Shown: positions 17,680 through 25,675 of the stretch, one piece after another | Layout of the letters: each line of letters opens with the position of its first letter | How positions within the stretch are numbered: the first letter of the stretch is position 1 | Assembly (NCBI GenBank): GCA_964435285.1 | Contig: CAYSYA010000004.1 | Location: forward strand, 1 to 64,000 | Reading direction: 5' to 3' | DNA length: 64,000 nucleotides | Source: GCA-2718035 sp964435285 | Lineage (GTDB): Bacteria; Bacteroidota; Bacteroidia; Flavobacteriales; TMED113 | Made by a program: the position numbers and the translations under genes | The notes under the pieces: generated by a model | The model's database searches: none | Told to the model about the DNA's origin: nothing | Seen by the model: the letters and a program-made list of their open reading frames with translations, nothing else

Positions 17680-18483
17680 ATGATTGAAAATATAATCAAT
17701 AATAAAGAAAATATGTTTTTTCTAATTGCTGGCCCTTGTGTAATTGAAAATGAATATGAAACATATGAAATAGCAGAGAGAATTTTAGAAATTTCAAAAA
17801 GACTAGATGTCCCGTTTATTTTTAAAGCATCATACAAAAAAGCAAATAGAACAAAAATTGATTCCTTTACAGGTTTAGGTGATTTAAAAGGACTTGAAAT
17901 TCTTCAAAAAATTTCTAGAAATTTAGAAATACCTGTTACAACTGATGTACATACAAAAGAAGAAGTACTTACAGCTTCAAAATATGTTCAAATGATTCAG
18001 ATTCCAGCATTTTTATGTAGACAAACTGAAATTTTAACTCAATCTGGAAAAATTAATAACTATATAAATATTAAAAAAGGTCAGTTTTGTTCAGCTCAAT
18101 CTGTAAAATATATGATTGAAAAAGTAAAAAGTCAAGGAAACAAAAAAGTGATTGTAACTGAGAGGGGGAATTCTTTTGGATATCAAGATTTAGTTGTAGA
18201 CATACGAAATATACCAATTATGAAGTCATTTGGAGAAAAAGTTGTGCTTGATATAACTCATTCTCTTCAAAAACCTAATCAGGTATATGGTGTCACAGGT
18301 GGTACACCTGAATTCATAGAAACCTTAGCATGTGCTGGAATTGCATCAAAAGTTGATGGTATATTTTTAGAAACTCACCCTGAACCCAAAAAAGCATTAT
18401 CTGATGGAAGTACCATGCTACCATTAAATAAACTAGAAAGTTTAATTAAAAAACTAAAAAAAATTAGGTGCGCCATTAATTAA
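17680..18483 (+). CDS. kdsA: 3-deoxy-8-phosphooctulonate synthase (KDO-8-P synthase)
   Basis: 267 residues. Catalyses condensation of phosphoenolpyruvate with arabinose-5-phosphate for the KDO of lipopolysaccharide. Family motifs: IAGPCVIEN (~16-24), FKASYKKANR, TDVHT, QIPAFLCRQT, DITHSLQ and ETHPEP. Cys-20 in AGPC, the later His and Glu, and the Asp in LSDGSTM are the ligand set of the metal-dependent class. The end shares a TTAA double stop with the MBL hydrolase gene. Confidence 0.95.
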   Translation: MIENIINNKENMFFLIAGPCVIENEYETYEIAERILEISKRLDVPFIFKASYKKANRTKIDSFTGLGDLKGLEILQKISRNLEIPVTTDVHTKEEVLTASKYVQMIQIPAFLCRQTEILTQSGKINNYINIKKGQFCSAQSVKYMIEKVKSQGNKKVIVTERGNSFGYQDLVVDIRNIPIMKSFGEKVVLDITHSLQKPNQVYGVTGGTPEFIETLACAGIASKVDGIFLETHPEPKKALSDGSTMLPLNKLESLIKKLKKIRCAIN

Positions 18484-19250
18484 AAATTTATTTGTAATTG
18501 ATCAAACGCTAAAAAAACATTACTAGGTAATTTTTTTTGAACTTCATTATGAAGACCTAAATTGTGACTTATATGAGTCAAGTAACTAAATTTAGGTTTT
18601 AAAAACTCTATCAATTCTAACGCCTGATTTAGATTAAAGTGAGAAATATGGGGCTTAATTTGAAGGCAATTGATTATTAAAACATCTAAATTCAATAGCT
18701 TTTCCATTTCCTTTTTATTAATATTATTAGCGTCAGTTATGTAAGCTAAATTAAAAACCCTAAATCCAACAACTGGTAATTTATAGTGCATTACTTCAAT
18801 GGGAGTAATATTGACATTAAAAACTGAGAAATTATTTGATTTTTCTATAATATTAATGTCAAATTTTGGTTTTCCAAAATAATCTTCTTCAGAAAATAAA
18901 TATGAGTAATCTTGTTTGAGAGCATTATGAACTCTTTTCGTCAAGTAAATAGGAATTGACTTCTTGTTCATATAATAAAATGTCCTTAATTCATCTACTC
19001 CTGCAACATGATCTCTGTGTTCATGTGTGTAAAAAATTGCATCCAATTTATCAATCCCAGCTCTTAAACACTGAATTCTAAAATCTGGGCCTGAGTCAAT
19101 TAAAATTTTTTTTTTGTTCAATTGTAATATTACAGAACTCCTTAGTCTGTTATCTTTTTTATTTTTTGATTTACAAACTTGACAAGAACACCCAATTACT
19201 GGTACTCCTTGAGAAGTTCCTGTTCCAAGAAAAATTAAATTTCTTTTCAT
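18480..19250 (-). CDS. PhnP-like MBL-fold metallo-hydrolase
   Basis: 256 residues, metallo-beta-lactamase fold. It starts with FLGTGTSQGVPVIGCSC and has a CxxC pair (CQVCK) as in PhnP-type phosphodiesterases. The metal motif HEHRDH is at ~76-81, and further metal ligands appear as YITDANN and LTHISHN. It probably cleaves a cyclic phosphodiester; relatives in Bacteroidota are annotated simply as MBL-fold hydrolases. The substrate cannot be told from sequence. Confidence 0.85.
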   Translation of the reverse strand: MKRNLIFLGTGTSQGVPVIGCSCQVCKSKNKKDNRLRSSVILQLNKKKILIDSGPDFRIQCLRAGIDKLDAIFYTHEHRDHVAGVDELRTFYYMNKKSIPIYLTKRVHNALKQDYSYLFSEEDYFGKPKFDINIIEKSNNFSVFNVNITPIEVMHYKLPVVGFRVFNLAYITDANNINKKEMEKLLNLDVLIINCLQIKPHISHFNLNQALELIEFLKPKFSYLTHISHNLGLHNEVQKKLPSNVFLAFDQLQINF

Positions 19251-19255
19251 AAGAA

Positions 19256-19286
19256 TAAAATTAACTTTTTATTAAATTTTAACAAA
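19256..19286 (-). promoter_or_regulatory. Candidate promoter of the MBL hydrolase gene
   Basis: On the minus strand TTTG is followed after exactly 19 bases by TAATTTTA (consensus TAnnTTTG, last base differs), which ends five bases before the start codon. The arrangement fits a Bacteroidota primary-sigma promoter with a very short leader. Confidence 0.4.
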
Positions 19287-19324
19287 CTTGTTTTTTAACT
19301 TTAAGAAATAGTAAAAAAAAGTAA

Positions 19325-20797
19325 ATGAGAAAAGTTACTCTTTCTGCTAACCAAAAAGCACTCAGCTTAAATTTAGACCCAAATATTTACGGAACTTTTT
19401 CGGAAATTGGTGCTGGTCAAGAAGTTGTTAGACATTTCTTTAGATGCGGTGGAGCATCAGGTACCATTGCAAAAGCAATGTCTGCCTATGATATGGATGT
19501 AAGTGATGCTATTTATGGAAAAGAAGACGATAAAAGATATGTCTGTGAATCAAGATTAAAAAAGATGTTAAGTAGAGAATACCTTTTACTTGAAGAAAGA
19601 CTAAGTAGAAAAAAACATCCAACTAAAACTTTTTTTTCGTTTGCAAATACAATTGCTACAACAAAATATAATAATAAAACACCTGGTCATGGTTGGATGG
19701 GAATTAAATTTCAAACAAAGGCCAGAGAAAAGTCAAGCGAAATAATTTTACATTTGAGATTACATGACAGAGAAGCTAGAACACAACAAGAATGTGTGGG
19801 GATTCTCGGAGCTAATTTAATGTACGCTAGTTTTAATTTTCACAATGATCCAAAAAAATTAATTAATTCATTATATGACAGTATTTCCAAAGATCAACTT
19901 GAGATAGATATGGTTCAAATGAACGGAGAATTATTTAGTCATATTGACAACAGACTCTTAAGTTTATATCTTGTAAAAAATAAAATGACCGAAGCAGTAA
20001 TATTTAGTCCAGAGGGAAATAGTTTACAGCCCTCAGACATTCTTCATAAAAAAAATATTCTAGCAATAAGAGGAAGTTTCAGACCTGTTACAAAGGTTAA
20101 TATTGATATGATAAAAACTGGATATAATTTATTTAAAAAAGAAAAAAAAGTAAATGAAAAAGATCTGCAGGTATTATTTGAAATAACACTAAATAATCTA
20201 GCTACAAAAAAAAAACAGGCCATTAATAAAAATAATAATCTTGAAAATATCAATGTAAAAGCTATAAAAGATCAAGATTTTTTAGACCGAGTTGATGTAC
20301 TATGTTCCATTGGTCAAACAGTTTTAATATCTAATTACGGCAGATATTATAAATTACTAGATTACTTTTCAAGATTCACTGATAAAAGAATGGGTATTAT
20401 TCTTGGTGTTATGAATTTAAAAGATATTTTTGATTATCATTATTACGATCATCTTGATGGCGGTATTTTAGAAGGAATTGGAAAAATGTTTAATAATGAC
20501 TCAAAGGTCTACGTATATCCATATAAAGAAAATATTAATAGTGATTTTATCAACTCAAAAAATTTAAAAATACATAAAAAAGTTAAAACTATTTATGACT
20601 ATTATATTTCAACAAAAAGAATTATAGATATTGAAAACTTTGATACTAATGTATTAAGTATATTTTCTCACAAAGTTTTACACATGATAAGAAATAACAA
20701 AATTGGTTGGGAGAAAATGGTTCCAAATTATGTCGACAATTTAATTAAAGAAAATAACTTATTTAATTTTAGAAAAAAATCTAAAAAGACAAAATAA
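19325..20797 (+). CDS. Conserved soluble protein of unknown function
   Basis: 490 residues, no signal peptide or membrane helix. The N-terminal half is strongly patterned: YGTFSEIGAGQEVVRHFFR, GGASGTIAKAMSAYDM, DAIYGK and RYVCESRL. Middle motifs are GHGWMGIKFQ, LRLHDREA and IGILGANL-like GILGANLMYAS. Homologues with the same opening occur widely in Bacteroidota and carry inconsistent names in databases (for example TonB-dependent receptor, which the sequence does not support, or nicotinate-nucleotide adenylyltransferase). I do not know its reaction. The strict conservation suggests a core cytoplasmic enzyme. The C-terminus overlaps the DoxX-like gene by 17 bases. Confidence 0.8.
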   Translation: MRKVTLSANQKALSLNLDPNIYGTFSEIGAGQEVVRHFFRCGGASGTIAKAMSAYDMDVSDAIYGKEDDKRYVCESRLKKMLSREYLLLEERLSRKKHPTKTFFSFANTIATTKYNNKTPGHGWMGIKFQTKAREKSSEIILHLRLHDREARTQQECVGILGANLMYASFNFHNDPKKLINSLYDSISKDQLEIDMVQMNGELFSHIDNRLLSLYLVKNKMTEAVIFSPEGNSLQPSDILHKKNILAIRGSFRPVTKVNIDMIKTGYNLFKKEKKVNEKDLQVLFEITLNNLATKKKQAINKNNNLENINVKAIKDQDFLDRVDVLCSIGQTVLISNYGRYYKLLDYFSRFTDKRMGIILGVMNLKDIFDYHYYDHLDGGILEGIGKMFNNDSKVYVYPYKENINSDFINSKNLKIHKKVKTIYDYYISTKRIIDIENFDTNVLSIFSHKVLHMIRNNKIGWEKMVPNYVDNLIKENNLFNFRKKSKKTK

Positions 20798-21191
20798 GTA
20801 ACCCTAATAAATTAATAATAAAATATATTGCTATTGAAACAGCTCCTTGGTAATCTTTTGCTAGTCTTTGACCAAAAAAAAGAGATAATAATGTACAAGA
20901 AGAAAAGAAGAAACCCCAAAATGGTAAATACTCATGAATTGGAATAATTAAATGTATCAAGGAGAGTAAACAAACTATAGCTGTTGTAATCTCCAATAAA
21001 GTCAAAGTAAATAATAACACAGGTACTTGTGAACTGAAAATTGTTTTACTAAAATGTTCCTTAATCCAATTTAACTCAGTGTTCCAATTAAAAATTTTAT
21101 CTAATCCTGATTGTAAAAAAAGAATAATAAAAAATAAGTAAATACATAATAAAGCAAAAAATGAAAATGAAGAGTTTAATATGAGTTCCAT
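20781..21191 (-). CDS. DoxX-like small membrane protein
   Basis: 136 residues with four predicted membrane helices (about 10-27, 55-78, 85-108 and 116-134). The loop FLQSGLDKIFNWNTE after helix 1 and the overall layout match the DoxX/MauE group of four-helix membrane proteins. No catalytic residue can be assigned. It is convergent with the gene before it and divergent from parA. Confidence 0.65.
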   Translation of the reverse strand: MELILNSSFSFFALLCIYLFFIILFLQSGLDKIFNWNTELNWIKEHFSKTIFSSQVPVLLFTLTLLEITTAIVCLLSLIHLIIPIHEYLPFWGFFFSSCTLLSLFFGQRLAKDYQGAVSIAIYFIINLLGLLILSF

Positions 21192-21295
21192 AAATATTTT
21201 TTTTTTTAATATAAGAATTAACTATTGAATCATCAAAAGCTATTAACATAGTGTTAATAAAAAACATTTCAAATTTTACTCTAAAAATTAAAAAG

Positions 21296-21326
21296 TTTGT
21301 ACTTTTTCAAAACTTACATAAATTTT
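21296..21326 (+). promoter_or_regulatory. Candidate promoter of the parA operon
   Basis: TTTG, 19 bases, then TAAATTTT (one mismatch to TAnnTTTG), ending nine bases before the parA ATG. It lies in the 144-base divergent region between the DoxX-like gene and parA. Support is by motif only. Confidence 0.4.
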
Positions 21327-21335
21327 ATTTGAATT

Positions 21336-22124
21336 ATGGGAAAAATAGTTGCAATTGCTAATCAAAAAGGTGGAGTTGGAAAAACAACAACATCTGTTAA
21401 TTTAGCTGCATGTCTGGCAGTTTTAGAAAAAAAGGTGCTACTAATTGATGCTGACCCGCAAGCAAATGCAACCTCAACATTAGTACTAAACCCTGAAATA
21501 GAAATTGGAACTTATCAATTAATTGAAGGTCAAATAAAAGTTGAAGACCTAATAATTGAAACAACTTCTCCCAATTTAAAAATCATCCCAGCAAATATTG
21601 ATCTTGTAGGAATTGAAATAGAATTAGTTGATAAAGAGAACAGAGAAAAAATGCTATTAAATGCATTAGAAATTGTAAAAGATAATTATGATTATATCTT
21701 TATTGATTGTCCTCCTTCGTTAGGTCTAATTACTTTAAATTGTTTAACTGCAGCTGATTCAGTAATAATCCCTATTCAATGTGAATATTTTGCACTTGAA
21801 GGCCTAGGAAAACTTTTAAGTACAATAAGAAAAGTACAAGAACTACACAATTCGAAATTAGATGTTGAGGGAATCCTGCTTACAATGTACGATTCAAGGT
21901 TGAAATTATCTAATCTAGTTATTGAACAAGTTAAGTTACACTTTCCAGATATTGTTTTTAATACAATTATTCAAAGAAATGTTCGTTTAAGTGAAGCTAC
22001 TGGGAATTGTAAATCAATTATTAAATATGATGCTACTAGCAGAGGGGCGATTAACTATCTCAACTTGGCCAGAGAATTCATTGACAAGAATAAAATTGAA
22101 ATAACTGAAAAAAATTTAGATTAA
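21336..22124 (+). CDS. parA: Chromosome-partitioning ATPase ParA (Soj)
   Basis: 262 residues. Deviant Walker A NQKGGVGKTT at residues 9-18, the DADPQANAT motif at ~40 and DCPPSLGLIT at ~125 define a chromosomal ParA/Soj ATPase that works with ParB to segregate origins. It is the first gene of a parA-parB-DUF5683-lepB-wbqC run; parB begins one base after its stop. Confidence 0.96.
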   Translation: MGKIVAIANQKGGVGKTTTSVNLAACLAVLEKKVLLIDADPQANATSTLVLNPEIEIGTYQLIEGQIKVEDLIIETTSPNLKIIPANIDLVGIEIELVDKENREKMLLNALEIVKDNYDYIFIDCPPSLGLITLNCLTAADSVIIPIQCEYFALEGLGKLLSTIRKVQELHNSKLDVEGILLTMYDSRLKLSNLVIEQVKLHFPDIVFNTIIQRNVRLSEATGNCKSIIKYDATSRGAINYLNLAREFIDKNKIEITEKNLD

Positions 22125-22125
22125 A

Positions 22126-22968
22126 ATGGCAGAAAAATTATCACCACTAGGAAGAGGAGTAAATGCTTTATTTTCTAAAATAAAGTCTAATTCATTTGCC
22201 ACGTTGGATATTAATCAAATTAAACCCAACCCGTACCAACCAAGAACAAATTTTAATAAAATTGAATTAGAAGAATTAGCAAATTCTATTTCGGAATATG
22301 GTGTTATTCAACCAATTACAGTTAGAAAAATAGAAGAAAATAAATTTCAAATTATATCTGGAGAAAGAAGATATAGAGCTTGCAAGCTAGCATTAGTTAA
22401 AAAAGTTCCTGTATATATTAGAGAAACTGAGGACAATAAAATGCTAGAATTAGCATTAATTGAAAACATACAACGTCAAGACTTAGACCCAATTGAAATA
22501 GGAATTTCATATCAAAAGTTAATTGATGAATTAGGTCTCACACAAGAAAAATTAGCCAAAAAAATTGGAAAAAAAAGATCAACAATAAGTCATTACTTAA
22601 GACTACTTAATCTTCACCCCATTATTCAAGCTGGATTAAGAGACTTTATGTTAACTGTCGGTCATGCTAAATGTTTATTAAGTATTACTAACCATAATAC
22701 CCAATTAGATATTTATAATAAAATTATTTCTAAAAATTTATCTGTCCGAGAAACTGAAAAAATAACACAAACTAAAATCTTTAAGAAAGAAATTATAAAA
22801 AATAAAAAAGTTATTTCAGAAGAATTAAAAAAAGAAGAAGAAAATTTACAAGAAAAATTAGATGCCAACGTACAAATTAAATCTTTTAAAAACGGCTCCT
22901 TGAATATTCAAATTACTTGCAACTCACAAGATGAATTAATGAAAATTATCAATGTACTTAAAACCTAA
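22126..22968 (+). CDS. parB: Chromosome-partitioning protein ParB (Spo0J)
   Basis: 280 residues. N-terminal LGRGVNALF is the usual ParA-contact segment. PNPYQPR, SGERRYRAC (CTP-binding box) and ENIQRQDLDPIE follow, then the helix-turn-helix LTQEKLAKKIGKKRSTISHY. The C-terminus should dimerise. It binds parS sites near the origin; no parS sequence was recognised in the window. The last 17 bases overlap the start of the next gene. Confidence 0.96.
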   Translation: MAEKLSPLGRGVNALFSKIKSNSFATLDINQIKPNPYQPRTNFNKIELEELANSISEYGVIQPITVRKIEENKFQIISGERRYRACKLALVKKVPVYIRETEDNKMLELALIENIQRQDLDPIEIGISYQKLIDELGLTQEKLAKKIGKKRSTISHYLRLLNLHPIIQAGLRDFMLTVGHAKCLLSITNHNTQLDIYNKIISKNLSVRETEKITQTKIFKKEIIKNKKVISEELKKEEENLQEKLDANVQIKSFKNGSLNIQITCNSQDELMKIINVLKT

Positions 22969-23461
22969 ATTACTTCTAATATTACTATTATTTAATACAA
23001 ATTTATTTTCTCAGAATAATAAGCCACAAACATCAGCAATTTTATCAATGGCTTGTCCAGGGCTTGGGCAATTTTATAATAAAAAATATTGGAAAACGCC
23101 AATAGTTATTGCTGGAATAGGTAGCGTTATTTATGCACATAATTTTTATAATAAAAAATTTGAAAAATATAAAAACGCCTATTTGATTAGAACAGATGGT
23201 GATGAATCTACAATAGATAATTTTTTAAATTACTCAGAAAATGGACTTATTACATTACAAGATTACTATAGAAATCAAAAAGATTTATCAATTATAATTG
23301 GTACTATTATTTATCTTTTGAATATAGCGGATGCATATGTTGATGCCCATCTTTTAGAGTACAATGTTAACGATAACCTATCTTTAAAATTTGAACCATT
23401 TTATAATAATCAACAAAACTCCTTTCAATTAATTTCATTAAAATTAAATTTGACAGAATAA
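22952..23461 (+). CDS. DUF5683 membrane-associated protein
   Basis: 169 residues. Signal-like hydrophobic N-terminus (ending NLFSQ), then the family mark SAILSMACPGLGQFYNKKYWK and a hydrophobic stretch IVIAGIGSVIYAHNF; a second one lies near 110-128 (IGTIIYLLNIADAYVDAHL). DUF5683 proteins occur between parB and lepB in flavobacteria. Function unknown. Confidence 0.85.
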   Translation: MYLKPKLLLILLLFNTNLFSQNNKPQTSAILSMACPGLGQFYNKKYWKTPIVIAGIGSVIYAHNFYNKKFEKYKNAYLIRTDGDESTIDNFLNYSENGLITLQDYYRNQKDLSIIIGTIIYLLNIADAYVDAHLLEYNVNDNLSLKFEPFYNNQQNSFQLISLKLNLTE

Positions 23462-23486
23462 TAATATATTTTTGTAAAAAAATAAT

Positions 23487-25022
23487 ATGAATACAAAACT
23501 AAAAAATATCATTTTTTTTATAGCCAGTTCTATTTTGTATGTTTTGTTTATATATTTTTTAGTAGAGATAACTAATCTAAATGGTTTTAAATGGTTCTAC
23601 TTTGGCTTACTTTGTATAATTGATCATTATTTTTTTTATTTCATTAATTGGACTCCATGGAAACAAAAAAAAATAAAAGAAAAAAAAGAAAAGAATAAAA
23701 TAATTGAATGGCTAGAATCCATTTTTTTTGCAATAATTGCAGCAACTTTAATTCATATTTTTTTGATTCAGCCATATGTAATCCCAACCTCATCTTTAGA
23801 AGGTACATTAATTAGAGGAGATTTTTTGTTTGTTAGTAAATTTAATTACGGTTCAAATGTACCTAATACCCCTCTTTTTTTGCCTTTTATGCACAATAAA
23901 TTACCATTTACTAAAAATAGCCCATCATACTTAGATTGGGTTCAGTTAGGTTATAACAGATTACCTGGTTTTCAAAAAATAAAAAGAGATGATATTGTAG
24001 TGTTCAATTGGCCTACTGATAACTTACAAAAAAATATGCCCTTTGATAAAAAAACAAACTATGTTAAAAGATGTACTGGAATTGCAGGTGACACTCTAGA
24101 AATTAGAGATGGAATGTTAGTTATTAATAATGAAATACAAAAAAATCCCAATAGAGGAACTATTCAACATGCTTATTGGATTGAGTTTGAAAAAGATAAT
24201 CATTTAAAGTATCTAAAACCAATTGGAAAATCTATTGAAAAGAAAGTTATTGATAGAGCTTTTCAAAATAACTATAATCTAGAAGTTGCACTAATCTGGC
24301 CTCCTCTACTAACTAATAATGGATACAACCTGAATTTGTACAGTAACATAAATGATATGATTGTTCATGGAACAGAGGAAGAAGTACTAAAACTAGTACA
24401 AGAAGAGAGAAAGAAAGGCTATAAAGCAAATATCAATTATAAGAGAATATCACAGGAATTAATAGATTCTATTGGGGAGAAATTTCCGTTTTCTGTTTAT
24501 GGCTATAATCAAAATACATATACTGACATTCTTACAAGAAAAACAACCTCATTATTTCCTTACAACTATAAACATAATTGGAATTATGATAATTACGGCC
24601 CTATATATATTCCAAAGAAAGGGGATGAAATTATATTGAATGAATTTAATTTGGCTTTATACAAGGACGTTATTGAAAATTATGAATCTTATAAATTAAA
24701 ATCATCAGATTCTACTTACACATTTAAAATGGATTATTACTGGATGATGGGAGATAATAGACACAATTCTCAAGACTCTAGAGCATGGGGGTTTGTTCCC
24801 GAAAACCATATTGTTGGAAAACCTATTTTTCTTTGGCTTAGTATTGATTTGGGAGCAAATAAAATTTACAATAAAATTAGATGGAAAAGAATGTTCAAAA
24901 CAATTCATGGTGAAGGAGAATCAAGGTGGTATTTACCTTACTTCATTATATTGTCAATAATTATATATTTTAGAAAAAAAATATACTTTTTCAACTCAAA
25001 ATTCAAAAAGAAAAATTCTTAA
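23487..25022 (+). CDS. lepB: Signal peptidase I
   Basis: 511 residues, the long Bacteroidota form with three N-terminal membrane helices (about 8-26, 34-52 and 76-96). The catalytic Ser is Ser-103 in PTSSLEGTL, and the catalytic Lys lies in NYVKRCTGIAGD. Conserved GDNRHNSQDSRAWGFVP is near 422-438. A long insert separates the two halves of the catalytic domain. It cleaves signal peptides of exported proteins at the inner membrane. In many flavobacteria dapB sits before lepB; here it does not. Confidence 0.94.
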   Translation: MNTKLKNIIFFIASSILYVLFIYFLVEITNLNGFKWFYFGLLCIIDHYFFYFINWTPWKQKKIKEKKEKNKIIEWLESIFFAIIAATLIHIFLIQPYVIPTSSLEGTLIRGDFLFVSKFNYGSNVPNTPLFLPFMHNKLPFTKNSPSYLDWVQLGYNRLPGFQKIKRDDIVVFNWPTDNLQKNMPFDKKTNYVKRCTGIAGDTLEIRDGMLVINNEIQKNPNRGTIQHAYWIEFEKDNHLKYLKPIGKSIEKKVIDRAFQNNYNLEVALIWPPLLTNNGYNLNLYSNINDMIVHGTEEEVLKLVQEERKKGYKANINYKRISQELIDSIGEKFPFSVYGYNQNTYTDILTRKTTSLFPYNYKHNWNYDNYGPIYIPKKGDEIILNEFNLALYKDVIENYESYKLKSSDSTYTFKMDYYWMMGDNRHNSQDSRAWGFVPENHIVGKPIFLWLSIDLGANKIYNKIRWKRMFKTIHGEGESRWYLPYFIILSIIIYFRKKIYFFNSKFKKKNS

Positions 25023-25652
25023 TTGAAAAAAATTGACTATATAATTTTACCTAGTTCTTACCTACCAAGTTCTGATTACTTTACTTTGATATTAAAGTAC
25101 GATAATATTTTGATTGAAGTAAATGATTTTTACTTAAAACAATCAATACGAAATCACACTATTATTTTAGGGCCTAACGGAGATCAAAAACTGACAGTTC
25201 CTATCCAAAGAAAAGATAAGTCAAAAACAATATTTAAAAACTTAAAAATCTCAAATGAAAAATGGAAAAAAAAACAAATACAAAGTATTAAAACAGCATA
25301 TGGAAACAGTCCTTTTTTTATTTATTATATAGATGATATTATTGAGTTAATTAATCAAGATTCAAAAACGCTTCTTGAACTAAATCAAAAATTTTTTAAT
25401 TATTTTATTAAAGAATTCAAAATTAATAAAAATATAAAATTGACAAATGAATACATTAAAAATTATGGGGAGAATTACGTAGATTTTAGATCTAAAAAAA
25501 TTGATTTAGGTACTAAAAACTCTATAAATTACATACAAACGTTTTTAAGCTCTAATAATAATTTAAAAAAATACTCAGTAATTGATTTGTTATTTAATCA
25601 AGGAAATAACAGCATGGATATTCTTCTCACTAACATGAAAAAAAACAAATAA
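25023..25652 (+). CDS. WbqC family protein
   Basis: 209 residues. TTG start directly after the lepB stop (TAATTG), so translation is probably coupled. Motifs: PSSYLPSSDYF near the N-terminus (family usual PxYFP), GPNGDQKLTVPI, KTAYGNSPFFIYY. WbqC-like proteins are found in surface-sugar loci and next to lepB in flavobacteria; an acyl- or aminotransfer role in polysaccharide synthesis has been proposed but is not shown by this sequence. Confidence 0.85.
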   Translation: MKKIDYIILPSSYLPSSDYFTLILKYDNILIEVNDFYLKQSIRNHTIILGPNGDQKLTVPIQRKDKSKTIFKNLKISNEKWKKKQIQSIKTAYGNSPFFIYYIDDIIELINQDSKTLLELNQKFFNYFIKEFKINKNIKLTNEYIKNYGENYVDFRSKKIDLGTKNSINYIQTFLSSNNNLKKYSVIDLLFNQGNNSMDILLTNMKKNK

Positions 25653-25675
25653 CTATATTTAATAAAATTGTAAAG

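Noticed and set aside
20206..20215. A10 run in the unknown-function gene as another slippage site
   Set aside because: It lies in mid-protein without a domain border; runs of this length are common in this genome.
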